Positions 1 to 9,968 of a stretch of DNA of 64,000 nt are shown one piece after another. Source of the DNA: an uncultured Neptuniibacter sp. (lineage in GTDB: Bacteria; Pseudomonadota; Gammaproteobacteria; Pseudomonadales; Balneatricaceae). Position 1 is the first letter of the stretch. Each line of letters starts with the position of its first letter. The stretch spans positions 186,001 to 250,000 of the forward strand of contig NZ_CANMIR010000006.1 in assembly GCF_947498015.1 (NCBI RefSeq). Direction: 5' to 3'. The position numbers and the translations under genes were made by a program. The notes below the pieces were generated by a model that saw only the letters and a program-made list of their open reading frames with translations, had not been told where the DNA came from and ran no database searches.

Positions 1-106
1 CTTCAAGAATCAGTTTGCGGATATGGTACAAAAAAATCGGGGTGATCTGGGTAAGGTTATCTCAAGCTGGAAAGAGAAAGTTGATCCTGGTAAGGAAAGT
101 GCCTGA
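1..106 (+). CDS. mlaC: MlaC, phospholipid-binding periplasmic protein (3' end only)
   Basis: Only the last 34 codons are inside the window, in the frame starting at base 2 and ending with TGA at 104-106. The tail reads FKNQFADMVQKNRGDLGK... and is Lys-rich, like the C-terminus of MlaC proteins. The stop overlaps the ATG of the STAS protein (TGATG), as in the canonical mlaFEDCB operon, and ibaG and murA follow. MlaC shuttles phospholipids between the outer-membrane MlaA complex and the inner-membrane MlaFEDB ABC transporter. The assignment rests mainly on gene order because the fragment is short. Confidence 0.75.
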   Translation, partial: FKNQFADMVQKNRGDLGKVISSWKEKVDPGKESA

Positions 107-396
107 TGGCTGCCGTTAAACTGGTTGATCAGCAGCAGATTAAGCTTGAAGGTGAGCTGAAGTTTCCCGTCATTATGCAGGTGCGTAAACAGCTCGAGAA
201 TATATTGTCAGAGTTGAACGGTTTAGTTCATGTCGATTTCTCGGGTGTTACCGGTGTCGATAGTTCAGCGCTCTCTTTATGGTTATGCTGTTTGCGTTAC
301 TCGCAGGGTAATGGAACCCAGTTAAAGGCACTGAATATGCCGGATGATCTTCAGGGGATTATGCAGCTGGTTGGTCTGGAAGGGCAATTAAGCTAG
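106..396 (+). CDS. mlaB: MlaB, STAS-domain subunit of the Mla phospholipid ABC transporter
   Basis: This 96-residue protein is a single STAS domain. The segment VHVDFSGVTGVDSSALSLWL (about 41-60) is the typical beta strand plus D-S-S-A loop and helix. MlaB is a cytoplasmic subunit that stabilises the MlaF ATPase and is needed for transporter activity. The ATG overlaps the mlaC stop, indicating translational coupling, and a strong terminator follows at 417-443, so this is probably the last gene of the mla operon. Length is normal for the family. Confidence 0.9.
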   Translation: MAAVKLVDQQQIKLEGELKFPVIMQVRKQLENILSELNGLVHVDFSGVTGVDSSALSLWLCCLRYSQGNGTQLKALNMPDDLQGIMQLVGLEGQLS

Positions 397-416
397 AAAG
401 GCCAGTTATTATGAAT

Positions 417-443
417 AAGGCGGTGCATGGCATCGCCTTTTTT
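417..443 (+). terminator. Rho-independent terminator after mlaB
   Basis: A 10-bp stem (AAGGCGGTGC / GCATCGCCTT with one G-U pair) closes a 3-nt loop and runs into T438-T443. It separates mlaCB from ibaG. Confidence 0.85.
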
Positions 444-505
444 GTTGCGATCCGGTATTATTTCCGCCTTATTTTTTTCTTGAAGTATTCGATCAGGAGC
501 TTTGA

Positions 506-748
506 ATGCAGGCTGAACAGGTTAAACAGATTCTGGAATCTCAACTGGAGAACTGTACTGTCGCAACAGCGGGTGAAGGTTGCGACTTTCAGGTAACTGT
601 TGTAGGCGAGCTGTTTGAAGGGCTCCGCCCGGTCAAGCGTCAGCAGATGGTATATGCCTGCCTGAATGAATATATTGCCGATGGCAGTATTCATGCCCTT
701 ACTATTAAAACCTTTACCCCGGCACAGTGGGAAAAGGCTCAGAACTAA
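506..748 (+). CDS. ibaG: IbaG, BolA-family protein
   Basis: The 80-residue protein has the BolA/YrbA fold pattern: an N-terminal helix, VTVVGELFEGL, RPVKRQQMVYA, and the C-terminal strand IHALTIKTFTPAQW. BolA-family proteins bind glutaredoxin-linked [2Fe-2S] clusters; IbaG is the acid-induced member normally encoded between mla genes and murA, as here. The start is supported by AGGAG about 7 nt upstream (CAGGAGCTTTGAATG). The coding region ends 21 nt before murA, so the two are probably co-transcribed. Confidence 0.9.
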   Translation: MQAEQVKQILESQLENCTVATAGEGCDFQVTVVGELFEGLRPVKRQQMVYACLNEYIADGSIHALTIKTFTPAQWEKAQN

Positions 749-766
749 TCACCTTTGACTGGATGA

Positions 767-2032
<1,266 letters not shown>

Positions 2033-2053
2033 TCGATAGGTATAAATAGCGCT

Positions 2054-2707
2054 ATGAAGCAGCAACTCACAATTGCACTGTCTAAAGGACGTATCCTTAA
2101 AGAAACTCTGCCGCTGCTGGCGGAGGCTGATATTGTTCCAGCTGAGGATATTCATAGCAGCCGCAAACTGATCTTTGATACTAACCACGACAACATCAAG
2201 CTGGTTGTGATTCGCGCTACGGATGTTCCCACTTATGTCGAGTATGGCGGTGCCGATATGGGTATCGCTGGAAAGGATGTTCTGCTTGAACATGGCGCGG
2301 CGGGATTGTACGAGCCGTTAGATCTGAATATCTCTAAATGTAAGCTGATGGTTGCGGGTCCTAAAGATGCAAAGCCTGTTGAAGGTCGCATGAAAGTAGC
2401 GAGTAAATTTGTCAATGTGACACGTGACTACTTTGCCAAGCAGGGATGTCAGGTTGATATCATCAAATTATACGGCGCAATGGAACTGGCTCCCCTGATG
2501 GGACTGGCTGACCGCATTGTCGACATTGTTGATACTGGTAATACCCTGCGTGCAAACGGACTGGAGCCGATGGAAGAGATCGCTGATATCAGCTCTCGTT
2601 TGGTTGTGGGTCAACCTTCGATGAAGATGAAACATCGCCAGATTCAACCAATTCTTGATAAGTTGGCTGATGCTGTTGCGCGTCGAGATGCGGAGGTGTC
2701 TGCATGA
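2054..2707 (+). CDS. hisG: ATP phosphoribosyltransferase, short (HisGS) form
   Basis: HisG condenses ATP and PRPP in the first step of histidine biosynthesis. At 217 residues this is the short form, which lacks the C-terminal histidine-binding regulatory domain of the long form (about 300 aa) and normally works as a hetero-octamer with the HisZ regulatory subunit. The PRPP loop [15 protein letters not shown] lies near residues 156-170. No hisZ is visible in the window. The stop overlaps the hisD ATG by 4 nt (ATGA), indicating translational coupling. Confidence 0.95.
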   Translation: MKQQLTIALSKGRILKETLPLLAEADIVPAEDIHSSRKLIFDTNHDNIKLVVIRATDVPTYVEYGGADMGIAGKDVLLEHGAAGLYEPLDLNISKCKLMVAGPKDAKPVEGRMKVASKFVNVTRDYFAKQGCQVDIIKLYGAMELAPLMGLADRIVDIVDTGNTLRANGLEPMEEIADISSRLVVGQPSMKMKHRQIQPILDKLADAVARRDAEVSA

Positions 2708-4011
2708 GTGAACTGACGATCAAACGACTGGATTCGACTCAGGCAGATTTTAGTGAACAGATGGATCAACTGTTGGCTTGGGAGGCCGTTTCAGATGAGA
2801 AGGTTAACCAGATCGTCAATGAGATCCTGAACAGAGTCCGTGCTGAGGGTGATTCCGCTGTTGTTGAATTTACAAATCGGTTTGATAACACCTCTGTAAG
2901 TGAGATCTCTGAGCTTGAGATGAGTCAGGCTCGTTTGCAGCAAGCATTGGATGGTCTGCCTTCTGAACAGCGCAAAGCGCTTGAAGTGGCGGCAGAGCGT
3001 GTTCGTAGCTATCACGAGCGCCAAAAAGGTGAATCCTGGCAGTACACAGAAGAAAATGGCACGATGCTCGGGCAGAAAGTAACCCCGATGGATCGTGTAG
3101 GGCTTTACGTCCCTGGCGGAAAGGCTGCGTATCCATCCTCCGTCCTGATGAACGCTATGCCAGCTAAAGTTGCTGGTGTTGCTGAAATTATCATGGTTGT
3201 CCCAACCCCAGGTGGTGAAGTTAATGAGCTTGTGCTCGCAGCAGCTTGCCTGGCTGGTGTAGATCGAGTGTTCTGCGTTGGTGGCGCTCAGGCTGTGGCT
3301 GCATTGGCTTATGGCACTGACACTGTTCCAAAGGTTGATAAAATTGTAGGCCCGGGGAATATCTTTGTTGCTACCGCTAAACGCGCAGTTTTCGGTGCAG
3401 TGGGCATTGATATGATCGCTGGTCCATCAGAGATTCTGGTGGTGTGTGATGGCTTGACCGATCCTGATTGGGTTGCGATGGATCTCTTTTCACAGGCAGA
3501 GCATGATGAAGATGCGCAACCTATTTTGGTAACCCCCGATGCTGATTTTATTGAAAAGGTTGAAACCAGCATCCTTAAGCTGTTACCAACAATGGAGCGT
3601 AAAGAGATTATTGAAACGTCGCTGCGCTTGCGTGCAGCCATGATCAAAGTTCAAGATATGGATGAGGCTATAGAGGTCTCAAACCGGATTGCGCCAGAGC
3701 ATCTGGAACTTTCAGTGTCAGATCCTGAGGCTCTGCTGCCAAGGATTCGCCATGCGGGTGCAATCTTTATGGGGCGTTATACAGCAGAAGCTTTAGGTGA
3801 TTACTGTGCGGGCCCAAATCATGTGTTGCCGACATCCGGAACTGCTCGCTTCTCATCACCATTGGGGGTTTATGACTTCCAGAAACGTTCTTCATTGATT
3901 ATGTTTTCTGAAGAGGGTGCGTCTGAGATGGGGAAAGTTGCATCAGTGCTCGCTCGGGGTGAAAGCCTGACTGCTCACGCAAGGTCTGCAGAGTATCGCA
4001 TCAAAGATTAA
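2704..4011 (+). CDS. hisD: Histidinol dehydrogenase
   Basis: HisD catalyses the last two NAD-dependent oxidations of histidine biosynthesis (histidinol to histidinal to histidine). The 435-residue protein contains [43 protein letters not shown], the zinc-site segment [11 protein letters not shown] and [18 protein letters not shown], all hallmarks of the family. It overlaps hisG by 4 nt and is followed by a terminator at 4028-4063, so hisGD is a short split histidine operon. The remaining his genes are not in this window. Confidence 0.97.
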   Translation: MSELTIKRLDSTQADFSEQMDQLLAWEAVSDEKVNQIVNEILNRVRAEGDSAVVEFTNRFDNTSVSEISELEMSQARLQQALDGLPSEQRKALEVAAERVRSYHERQKGESWQYTEENGTMLGQKVTPMDRVGLYVPGGKAAYPSSVLMNAMPAKVAGVAEIIMVVPTPGGEVNELVLAAACLAGVDRVFCVGGAQAVAALAYGTDTVPKVDKIVGPGNIFVATAKRAVFGAVGIDMIAGPSEILVVCDGLTDPDWVAMDLFSQAEHDEDAQPILVTPDADFIEKVETSILKLLPTMERKEIIETSLRLRAAMIKVQDMDEAIEVSNRIAPEHLELSVSDPEALLPRIRHAGAIFMGRYTAEALGDYCAGPNHVLPTSGTARFSSPLGVYDFQKRSSLIMFSEEGASEMGKVASVLARGESLTAHARSAEYRIKD

Positions 4012-4027
4012 AGCTTTCTGCTTTCAG

Positions 4028-4063
4028 GAGGGTTCGTGCTCAATAGCACGGCCCCTCAGTTTT
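4028..4063 (+). terminator. Terminator after hisD
   Basis: GAGGG (4028-4032) pairs with CCCTC (4053-4057), and the inner GTGCT/AGCAC stem closes a CAAT loop with one internal mismatch. A short T run follows at 4060-4063. Confidence 0.65.
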
Positions 4064-4101
4064 ACAGTACTCATTACCTCTTACATCCCTTTTTTCATCG
4101 T

Positions 4102-5247
4102 TTAATTACGGCTTTTCGGGCGTTCGCCGATCGTGGCGCTGAGGCTTAACGACTCTCCCAAACGAAGAACCTTAATATTGACCGCTTTCCCCGGACGAAG
4201 TCGTGCTATCTGAGTCATCGATTTCTTACCATCAATGATCGGCTGGTCATTAATTGAAAGCATAATATCTCCCGGTTTAATACCTGCTAAGTGTGCAGGA
4301 CCATTGCGAAAAACACCTGCAATAATAAGCCCCTGCATCTTATTCAGGCCAAAGGATTCAGCCAGACTAGGTGTCAGTTCCTGAATTTCAATCCCCAGCC
4401 AGCCTCGAATGACACGGCCATGTTCAATCAGGTCCTGCATCACCTGTTTGGTGAGATCGGAAGGGATCGCAAACCCGATGCCTTGAGAGCCGCCAGATTT
4501 TGAGAAGATGGCTGTGTTTATACCGATCAAATTGCCATGTGCATCAATGAGGGCGCCTCCAGAGTTTCCTGGGTTGATAGCCGCATCAGTCTGTATGAAG
4601 TCTTCATAGGTATTCAAACCAACACTGTTTCTGCCGGTTGCGCTGATAATTCCCATTGTGACGGTTTGACCTACGCCAAAGGGGTTGCCAATCGCTAGAA
4701 CGACATCGCCGACTCGGTACGCATCTGAGTGACCTAAAGCGATACTGGGTAGATCACTCAGTGTGACCTTTAAAACGGCCAGATCAGTTTCTGGGTCGGT
4801 ACCGATCACCTCCGCCACCGCTTCCCGTCCATCCCTGAAAGCAACGATAATGCTGTCCGCACCTGAAATAACATGGTTGTTTGTCACAATGTAGCCTTGT
4901 GGACTCAGTATGACCCCTGACCCCAGGCTGGACTGAATTCTTTCGCGCTGTGGAATGCTCTCTGAATCAAAAAAGTTACGGAAAAATGGGTCATTAAAGA
5001 GGGGGTGAATTTTTTGTTTCACTACAGTGCGGGTATAGATGTTGACGACTGTGGGGGCTGCTACTGAGACTGCGTCGGCATAGCTGACAGGGCCATTTCC
5101 CAGAGCGGATGTCTGAGGCTGAGCCACCTCTCTTATCTCAATGGCTTGCGGTGATGTATTGAAAAAGTCTGGAAAGTACTGAAGCAGAAGTACTGCGACC
5201 AGTACACCAGATATTACAGGCCAGAAAAGAAAATTAAATTTACGCAT
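4102..5247 (-). CDS. degS: DegS/AlgW-type membrane-anchored site-1 serine protease
   Basis: DegS-type proteases sense misfolded outer-membrane proteins in the periplasm and cut the anti-sigma factor RseA/MucA to start the sigma-E response. The 381-residue protein has one N-terminal membrane anchor (about 8-25), a trypsin-like domain with His125 (TNNHV), Asp155 (DPETDLAVLK) and Ser229 (NPGNSGG), and a single C-terminal PDZ domain (about 280-370). One PDZ plus an uncleaved anchor distinguishes it from DegP/DegQ. It diverges from the Nif3-family gene, and yhcB lies close by, as near degQS in E. coli. Confidence 0.9.
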   Translation of the reverse strand: MRKFNFLFWPVISGVLVAVLLLQYFPDFFNTSPQAIEIREVAQPQTSALGNGPVSYADAVSVAAPTVVNIYTRTVVKQKIHPLFNDPFFRNFFDSESIPQRERIQSSLGSGVILSPQGYIVTNNHVISGADSIIVAFRDGREAVAEVIGTDPETDLAVLKVTLSDLPSIALGHSDAYRVGDVVLAIGNPFGVGQTVTMGIISATGRNSVGLNTYEDFIQTDAAINPGNSGGALIDAHGNLIGINTAIFSKSGGSQGIGFAIPSDLTKQVMQDLIEHGRVIRGWLGIEIQELTPSLAESFGLNKMQGLIIAGVFRNGPAHLAGIKPGDIMLSINDQPIIDGKKSMTQIARLRPGKAVNIKVLRLGESLSLSATIGERPKSRN

Positions 5248-5323
5248 GAGTCCCTAGTCGTTCACCCTTAAACAGGAATAGAATTATACGATGAATCAAG
5301 ACTTTGTGAATGGAAGACAACCG

Positions 5324-6085
5324 ATGTCAGTGAAACTTTCCGATCTGCTTGCCTATATGAATCAACGCCTCACACCTGAGTTGTTCAAAGATTACTGTCC
5401 GAATGGCCTTCAAGTAGAAGGTAAAGAGAACGTTACTTCAATTATAACAGGTGTCACGGCATCTCAGGCGTTATTGGACGAAGCAGTTTCTGCTGGGGCT
5501 GATGTTGTTTTAGTTCACCATGGCTACTTCTGGCGCGGAGAAGATAGTTGTATTACACGTACCAAAAAGCGTCGTATCAAAACACTGCTTGATCATGATA
5601 TAAGCCTGATTGCGTATCATCTTCCCCTGGATGCTCATCCTGAGATTGGTAACAATGTTCAGCTTGCCCGTTTACTCAATCTCGATATTACGGGGGGGCT
5701 TGAGCCGGATAATCCAAGGAGTATTGGCCTAACAGGCCGATTAAAACAGCCACTTTCTGCCCAGGATTTTTCAGAACAGGTTGCCCATGCGCTGGATCGA
5801 AAACCGCTTCTGATTCAGGGAGGAGAGCATCTGATTGAAACGGTGGGTTTATGCACAGGGGGGGCGCAAAGTTATATCAATAAAGCGATCGATCTGGGAT
5901 TGGATGCTTATCTCTCTGGGGAGGTATCGGAACCTACTTTTCATGATGCGCGTGAAAATGAGATTCACTATCTAGCGGCTGGGCATCATGCGACTGAGCG
6001 ATATGGTATCAGAGCGTTAGGTGAGGAACTGGCGCAGCAGTTTAATCTGAAGCACCAGTTTGTCGATATAGATAATCCGGTTTAG
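5324..6085 (+). CDS. Nif3-like dinuclear metal-centre hexameric protein (YbgI family)
   Basis: The family forms toroidal hexamers with a di-metal site; it has been linked to GTP cyclohydrolase I type 2 activity, but its role is unsettled. Motifs are YCPNGLQVEG, the metal-ligand segment VLVHHGYFW, AYHLPLDAHPEIGNN and C-terminal AAGHHATERYGIRALGE. The in-frame ATG at 5291 would add 11 residues. I prefer 5324 because GGAAG lies 7 nt upstream and the alignment to E. coli YbgI starts there. The stop overlaps the end of the convergent yhcB gene by 4 nt. Confidence 0.85.
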   Translation: MSVKLSDLLAYMNQRLTPELFKDYCPNGLQVEGKENVTSIITGVTASQALLDEAVSAGADVVLVHHGYFWRGEDSCITRTKKRRIKTLLDHDISLIAYHLPLDAHPEIGNNVQLARLLNLDITGGLEPDNPRSIGLTGRLKQPLSAQDFSEQVAHALDRKPLLIQGGEHLIETVGLCTGGAQSYINKAIDLGLDAYLSGEVSEPTFHDARENEIHYLAAGHHATERYGIRALGEELAQQFNLKHQFVDIDNPV

Positions 6086-6624
6086 GCCTGCTTAGCTTTC
6101 TCTTCTTCAGTTGGGATAGCTGCATCGGCAAGCGGGGGCTCTTGTGAGTTCACCTCGCTTTCGCTCTCCGGTTTCTCCTCTTTAAGACCAAAGGTTTCGG
6201 ATAAAGTACCTTCATCTTCTTCAGTCTTTGGGGCGTAATCCCTTGGTGGCTCAACACTCTCTTCCTCTACGGACGGCGTAGGTGAACTGGTATCGGAGGC
6301 GGTTTCATCGCTCTCAAGTTTCGGTGTCATTGCGGGTTCCAGGGCCATATCTATGGTTCCTGGTTGACATAACTCCTGAGCACCTTCGGCCAGATGTTGA
6401 TGTACATCTTTATAGCTGTTAGTGAGGTCATTCACGAGGCTGGCTGTCTTTTCGAAATGCTCTGCAACTTCCGACTTATAGCTCTCCAGCTCTTGGCGGG
6501 TATCTTCGAGTTGCTGAGTGAGTTCTGTTTGGCGGTTGTTGTTTCCGCCGGAACGCCCCATCAGAAAGCCAATCACAGCGCCGATGATCAGAGCGGCAAT
6601 ACTTAATAGCCAGATATTTTCCAC
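6082..6624 (-). CDS. YhcB/ZapG-family inner-membrane protein (DUF1043)
   Basis: A single N-terminal transmembrane helix (about 4-23, ending GFLMGRSGG) is followed by a coiled coil (about 30-85: LTQQLEDTRQELESYKSEVAEHF) and a long acidic Glu/Ser/Thr/Pro-rich tail. This is the architecture of YhcB (ZapG/LapD in E. coli), which links cell division, peptidoglycan and envelope homeostasis. At 180 residues it is longer than E. coli YhcB (about 130) because of the acidic tail, which looks disordered. Family assignment is good; function is by analogy. Confidence 0.8.
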   Translation of the reverse strand: MENIWLLSIAALIIGAVIGFLMGRSGGNNNRQTELTQQLEDTRQELESYKSEVAEHFEKTASLVNDLTNSYKDVHQHLAEGAQELCQPGTIDMALEPAMTPKLESDETASDTSSPTPSVEEESVEPPRDYAPKTEEDEGTLSETFGLKEEKPESESEVNSQEPPLADAAIPTEEEKAKQA

Positions 6625-6744
6625 AAGGACTCCTTAACTTTTCTATGGGAGGTACTGTTATAGGGCTGTAAGAATAAATCATATACAGCTTACTGCCTAA
6701 TATAAGCTGATTTTAGGATTGTTGCAGGTCAATTGAATTGGCGA

Positions 6745-7491
6745 TTAGTCGCGTTGTTGTTTTCTGGCATGATTCTCCCTGGCTTCATCATGGAGTGAAG
6801 AAAGGTAGTTAACCTGCTCTTTGATCACCTCTACGGCAGTTACCCTGTTTTGATCACGTATTGCCTGTAGCAAGCGCTCGTGCTGGGAGATAATGATATC
6901 CCGTTCGCGGAAATGGAAGGTGATCATATTGGCTACCGGTTGCAGGGCTTCGATCAGCGTATACATGACAAAACTTAGCATTCGATTATGGCTAGCCTCG
7001 GCAATTGCGCGGTGGAAGCTGACATCTGCGCTGCAAAACTCTTCGGGACTGATATTGATATCCCTTTGACGCTCCAGTTCTGTTTCCAGGCGGGTTAAAT
7101 CTTCATCAGTGCGATGTTGGCAGGCTAGTTGGCAGCATAGGCTCTCGAGCTCAAGTCGGGTATGTGCAATTTCGCTGAGAGAGATCTGATTCATGCTCAC
7201 AAAGAGAGTTGCAGCTGTTGTCAGATGATCACTAAGCTCGTCGGCGCCTAAATGGTTAACAAAGGTACCACCTGTTGGTCCTCGGCGTGACCGAATCAGG
7301 TTTTTGGCTGCGAGACGTTTAAGTGCTTCCCGGATCGTGGGGCGAGAAACCTGAAAGCGCTTTGAGAGTTCCTCTTCAGTCGGTAGCCGGTCATCAGCTT
7401 TAAGTGAGCCTTCGAGAATAGCTTCCTGTAGTTGGTCAGCTACCTGTTTAGATAAACTGGAACGGATAATCGGTTCAACTTCTAGGCTCAC
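6745..7491 (-). CDS. GntR-family (FadR/FCD type) transcriptional regulator
   Basis: The 248-residue protein has an N-terminal winged helix (QLQEAILEGSLKADDRLPTEEELSKRFQVSRPTIREALKRL, about 20-62) and a C-terminal all-helical FCD ligand domain with metal-binding His/Asp candidates (DVSFHRAIAEASHN). It is transcribed divergently from the acuI-type gene across 140 bp that hold a perfect FadR-subfamily operator at 7586-7600. The simplest reading is an organic-acid-responsive repressor of itself and the neighbouring reductase. The ligand is not known. Confidence 0.85.
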   Translation of the reverse strand: MSLEVEPIIRSSLSKQVADQLQEAILEGSLKADDRLPTEEELSKRFQVSRPTIREALKRLAAKNLIRSRRGPTGGTFVNHLGADELSDHLTTAATLFVSMNQISLSEIAHTRLELESLCCQLACQHRTDEDLTRLETELERQRDINISPEEFCSADVSFHRAIAEASHNRMLSFVMYTLIEALQPVANMITFHFRERDIIISQHERLLQAIRDQNRVTAVEVIKEQVNYLSSLHDEARENHARKQQRD

Positions 7492-7531
7492 GTGTGGCTC
7501 CGGGCAGCAATATGTGATGACTGGGCTATTC

Positions 7532-7550
7532 TACCTAAACAGTACAGGTA
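7532..7550. promoter_or_regulatory. Imperfect palindrome, possible second operator
   Basis: TACCTAAACAGTACAGGTA pairs at 7 of 9 positions around a central A, including the outer TACCT/AGGTA. It lies in the divergent regulator/acuI intergenic region. It is not a FadR-consensus site, so the role is open. Confidence 0.35.
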
Positions 7551-7585
7551 AATAACAGATTGCAGAATTAATTATAGTAATTTAT

Positions 7586-7600
7586 ATTTGTATGACAAAT
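7586..7600. promoter_or_regulatory. FadR-subfamily operator (TNGTNNNACNA)
   Basis: ATTTGT-ATG-ACAAAT is a perfect 6-bp inverted repeat with a 3-bp spacer. Its core TTGTATGACAA matches the TNGTNNNACNA consensus known for FadR-type GntR regulators. It is 32 bp upstream of the acuI-type start, and the adjacent divergent gene encodes such a regulator. Confidence 0.7.
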
Positions 7601-7631
7601 TAACTTTTCCCGAGTTCTACGAGGTAAAGGC

Positions 7632-8615
7632 ATGTTTAAAGCATTGGTTCTTAATCAGGATGATGGCAAGACAACAGCTGCTGTACAGGAGCTATCACAC
7701 AGTGATCTGCCTGATGAGGATGTATTAATCAAAGTTGATTACTCCTCACTCAACTATAAAGATGGCTTGGCGATTACGGGTAAAGGCAAAATCATCCGTA
7801 ATTTCCCAATGGTACCCGGTATCGATCTTGTGGGCACCGTGGAGGAGAGTGCAGATAGTCGTTATAGCAAAGGCGATAAGGTTGTACTAACTGGTTGGGG
7901 AGTCGGGGAGAATTTCTGGGGAGGTTATGCTCAGTATGCCCGCCTTAAAGCTGATTGGCTGGTTCCTCTACCTGAGGGCATGGAGCCGATCCGCACGATG
8001 CAGGTTGGTACTGCGGGCTTAACGGCTATGCTATGCGTGATGGCCCTTGAAGAGGGGGGGGTAACACCGGATAAAGGCCCAGTTATTGTGAGTGGTGCTG
8101 CAGGGGGAGTGGGTAGTGTTGCTGTCTCAATTCTCTCCGGGTTGGGCTATCAGGTTACAGCAATTACAGGTCGACCTGAGACGGCGGAGTATCTGAAGAA
8201 CCTTGGTGCTCAGGAGATTGTTACACGAGAAGAGATGGCAGAGCCGGCTCGTCCTTTGGAAAAACAGCGTTGGGCAGGGGCTGTAGACACTGTTGGGGAT
8301 ACCATTCTGGGTCGTATATTGGCTGAGACCGATTATGATGGTGTCGTGGCTGCCTGTGGATTGGCTGCGAGTTTCAAACTGCCAACCACGGTGATGCCAT
8401 TTATCCTGCGTAATGTCCGGCTACAGGGGGTGGATTCGGTGATGTGCCCATTTGAGCGCCGTCAGCAAGCTTGGCAGCGCTTGCAGACTCAGCTGCCTGA
8501 AAACGCAATTGGGGATATTGCGCAGATTATTAGCCTGGAGCAGTTACCAGAATACGCAGAGCAGATAACCAATGGTCAAGTGAAAGGCCGTGTGGTCGTT
8601 GATCTTAACCAATAG
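7632..8615 (+). CDS. acuI: AcuI/YhdH-family NADPH-dependent acrylyl-CoA reductase
   Basis: The 327-residue protein is a zinc-free medium-chain dehydrogenase. It has an N-terminal GroES-like domain (SSLNYKDGLAITGKGKIIRNFPMVPGIDLVGTV, about 36-68), the nucleotide-binding motif SGAAGGVGSVAVS (about 155-167), and the family segment RNVRLQGVDSVMCP. AcuI reduces toxic acryloyl-CoA to propionyl-CoA, important in bacteria that degrade DMSP or acrylate; E. coli YhdH is a homologue. No ddd or dmd DMSP genes are seen nearby, so the substrate context is inferred. A strong terminator follows. Confidence 0.85.
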   Translation: MFKALVLNQDDGKTTAAVQELSHSDLPDEDVLIKVDYSSLNYKDGLAITGKGKIIRNFPMVPGIDLVGTVEESADSRYSKGDKVVLTGWGVGENFWGGYAQYARLKADWLVPLPEGMEPIRTMQVGTAGLTAMLCVMALEEGGVTPDKGPVIVSGAAGGVGSVAVSILSGLGYQVTAITGRPETAEYLKNLGAQEIVTREEMAEPARPLEKQRWAGAVDTVGDTILGRILAETDYDGVVAACGLAASFKLPTTVMPFILRNVRLQGVDSVMCPFERRQQAWQRLQTQLPENAIGDIAQIISLEQLPEYAEQITNGQVKGRVVVDLNQ

Positions 8616-8629
8616 TGGATCTGGGAATT

Positions 8630-8658
8630 AAAAAAGGCCTCAATTGAGGCCTTTTTTT
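8630..8658. terminator. Bidirectional terminator between acuI and nnrS
   Basis: AAAAAAGGCCTC-AATT-GAGGCCTTTTTTT is a perfect hairpin with A and T runs on both sides, so it can serve both convergent genes. The nnrS stop codon overlaps the T run. Confidence 0.93.
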
Positions 8659-9835
8659 ATCCGTAAACACCATCTAATCTCGGTTTAATCAGGATGGGAG
8701 TGTACTTGAATACAAACAAACTCCAGGCTATGACCCATAAGCTTCCAGAGAGGTGTAGCCCCGCAAGATAGGGAATAGGAAGATACCCAATTGCTACCCG
8801 GACTATGGCGGAAAGAACCATTAACACAAACGCGGCGATGATGATGGGACCCGTTTCCAGCTGTCTGCCAGTATGGCCGAGTGATACGCGCGCCATCATG
8901 CCTAAAGTTAAGCCGCCAATACCACCAACTGCGAATGCGTGATATGCAATGGAGCGCGAGACCAGCCCTAACTCACTCAATCCAAACAGGACAAAGCCAA
9001 AGCCTATACAGAGATAGCCGAACTGTAGAATCCAAACCAAAGGCACGTTAAGTACTTTGGTGTTAAACCAGCCTGATACCCTAACGAGGTTAAGACAGCC
9101 GATTATAAGGCTCAGCGTGGCGATGATCTGTTCAATGCCACTCAGGCTTACGATGACCCATAAGGCTGTAGCGGGAAGGATGGCTTTTTCGATAAAGCCA
9201 TATTTTTTACAGCTTACTCCTGCGACACCGCGTTCTGTAAAAAACGGGATAACGCGTCCACCAAGGACAGTAATCACCATCACCACAAGAAATAATCCCA
9301 GCTGAATTCCTATGTCAGCAGTCTCTGTTGTGACTTTGAGTAGCTGTAAGTGGATCAGTAAGTTAGCGATAAAAAAGCCAGCAATTAGAGGTATGAAGAG
9401 TAAATTTCTGTAGTTTTTTGATCGGATGATTGGCCAGGCAACACTGATCGCTAATAGCGGAGCGAAAGCAAGATCAGCGGTCGCGATGAATAAGCCGGGT
9501 ACTGTATCGAATAGCGGGAGTGCCCTTGCGGTTAACCACAGGAGGAAAAGTGCAGCCAGCGGCCAACTGTATAAGGTTTGTACATTGGTCCAGTTGCGCA
9601 CAGCTGTCAGCAGAAAGCCCCCAATAATTGCGAGGGTGAAGCCAAAAATCATCTCATGGGCATGCCAAAAAACACCGTAGCTATAATAGTGAGGCTGCAT
9701 TCCCCGACTGTATATAACCAGCCATAAGGTGATGATAATGAGTGAAGCGATCGCTCCTCCGAGGAAAAAGGGACGAAACCCTAAATTAAAGAGTGAGAAG
9801 TTCTTAGGCTGTCGCCGCTCCTGGAGCTGTATCAT
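8657..9835 (-). CDS. nnrS: NnrS-family membrane protein (nitric oxide stress)
   Basis: The 392-residue protein is very hydrophobic, with about 12 predicted membrane segments. It carries the family motif near the N-terminus, NLGFRPFFLGG, followed by FWHAHEMIFGF with conserved histidines. NnrS proteins are heme- and copper-containing membrane proteins that reduce damage during nitrosative stress, usually under NsrR and/or FNR-type control. The upstream region contains an NsrR-like 17-mer at 9898-9914 and an FNR-like 14-mer at 9916-9929. No nitrite, NO or nitrous oxide reductase is in the window. Confidence 0.9.
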   Translation of the reverse strand: MIQLQERRQPKNFSLFNLGFRPFFLGGAIASLIIITLWLVIYSRGMQPHYYSYGVFWHAHEMIFGFTLAIIGGFLLTAVRNWTNVQTLYSWPLAALFLLWLTARALPLFDTVPGLFIATADLAFAPLLAISVAWPIIRSKNYRNLLFIPLIAGFFIANLLIHLQLLKVTTETADIGIQLGLFLVVMVITVLGGRVIPFFTERGVAGVSCKKYGFIEKAILPATALWVIVSLSGIEQIIATLSLIIGCLNLVRVSGWFNTKVLNVPLVWILQFGYLCIGFGFVLFGLSELGLVSRSIAYHAFAVGGIGGLTLGMMARVSLGHTGRQLETGPIIIAAFVLMVLSAIVRVAIGYLPIPYLAGLHLSGSLWVIAWSLFVFKYTPILIKPRLDGVYG

Positions 9836-9897
9836 GGGAATCTCCGCTGCTGTCTTGCGAGTGTAATGCGATATACTGTAACCACTGATTTTATATT

Positions 9898-9914
9898 ATG
9901 TATTAAATATACAT
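9898..9914. promoter_or_regulatory. NsrR-like binding site upstream of nnrS
   Basis: ATGTATTAAATATACAT has perfect ATGTAT/ATACAT arms with a 5-bp centre. It differs from the recalled NsrR consensus ATGYATTTNAAATRCAT at two central positions. It lies 63 bp upstream of the nnrS start, and nnrS is a classic NsrR target. Confidence 0.6.
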
Positions 9915-9915
9915 G

Positions 9916-9929
9916 TTAATACATATCAA
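9916..9929. promoter_or_regulatory. FNR/ANR-like box
   Basis: TTAATACATATCAA matches the FNR consensus TTGATNNNNATCAA with one mismatch. It is adjacent to the NsrR-like site, about 87 bp upstream of nnrS and 40 bp upstream of the divergent cobU start. Confidence 0.5.
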
Positions 9930-9968
9930 TTTTGTTGCTGTGAATAAAAATATTTTTTTGGTGATTAT

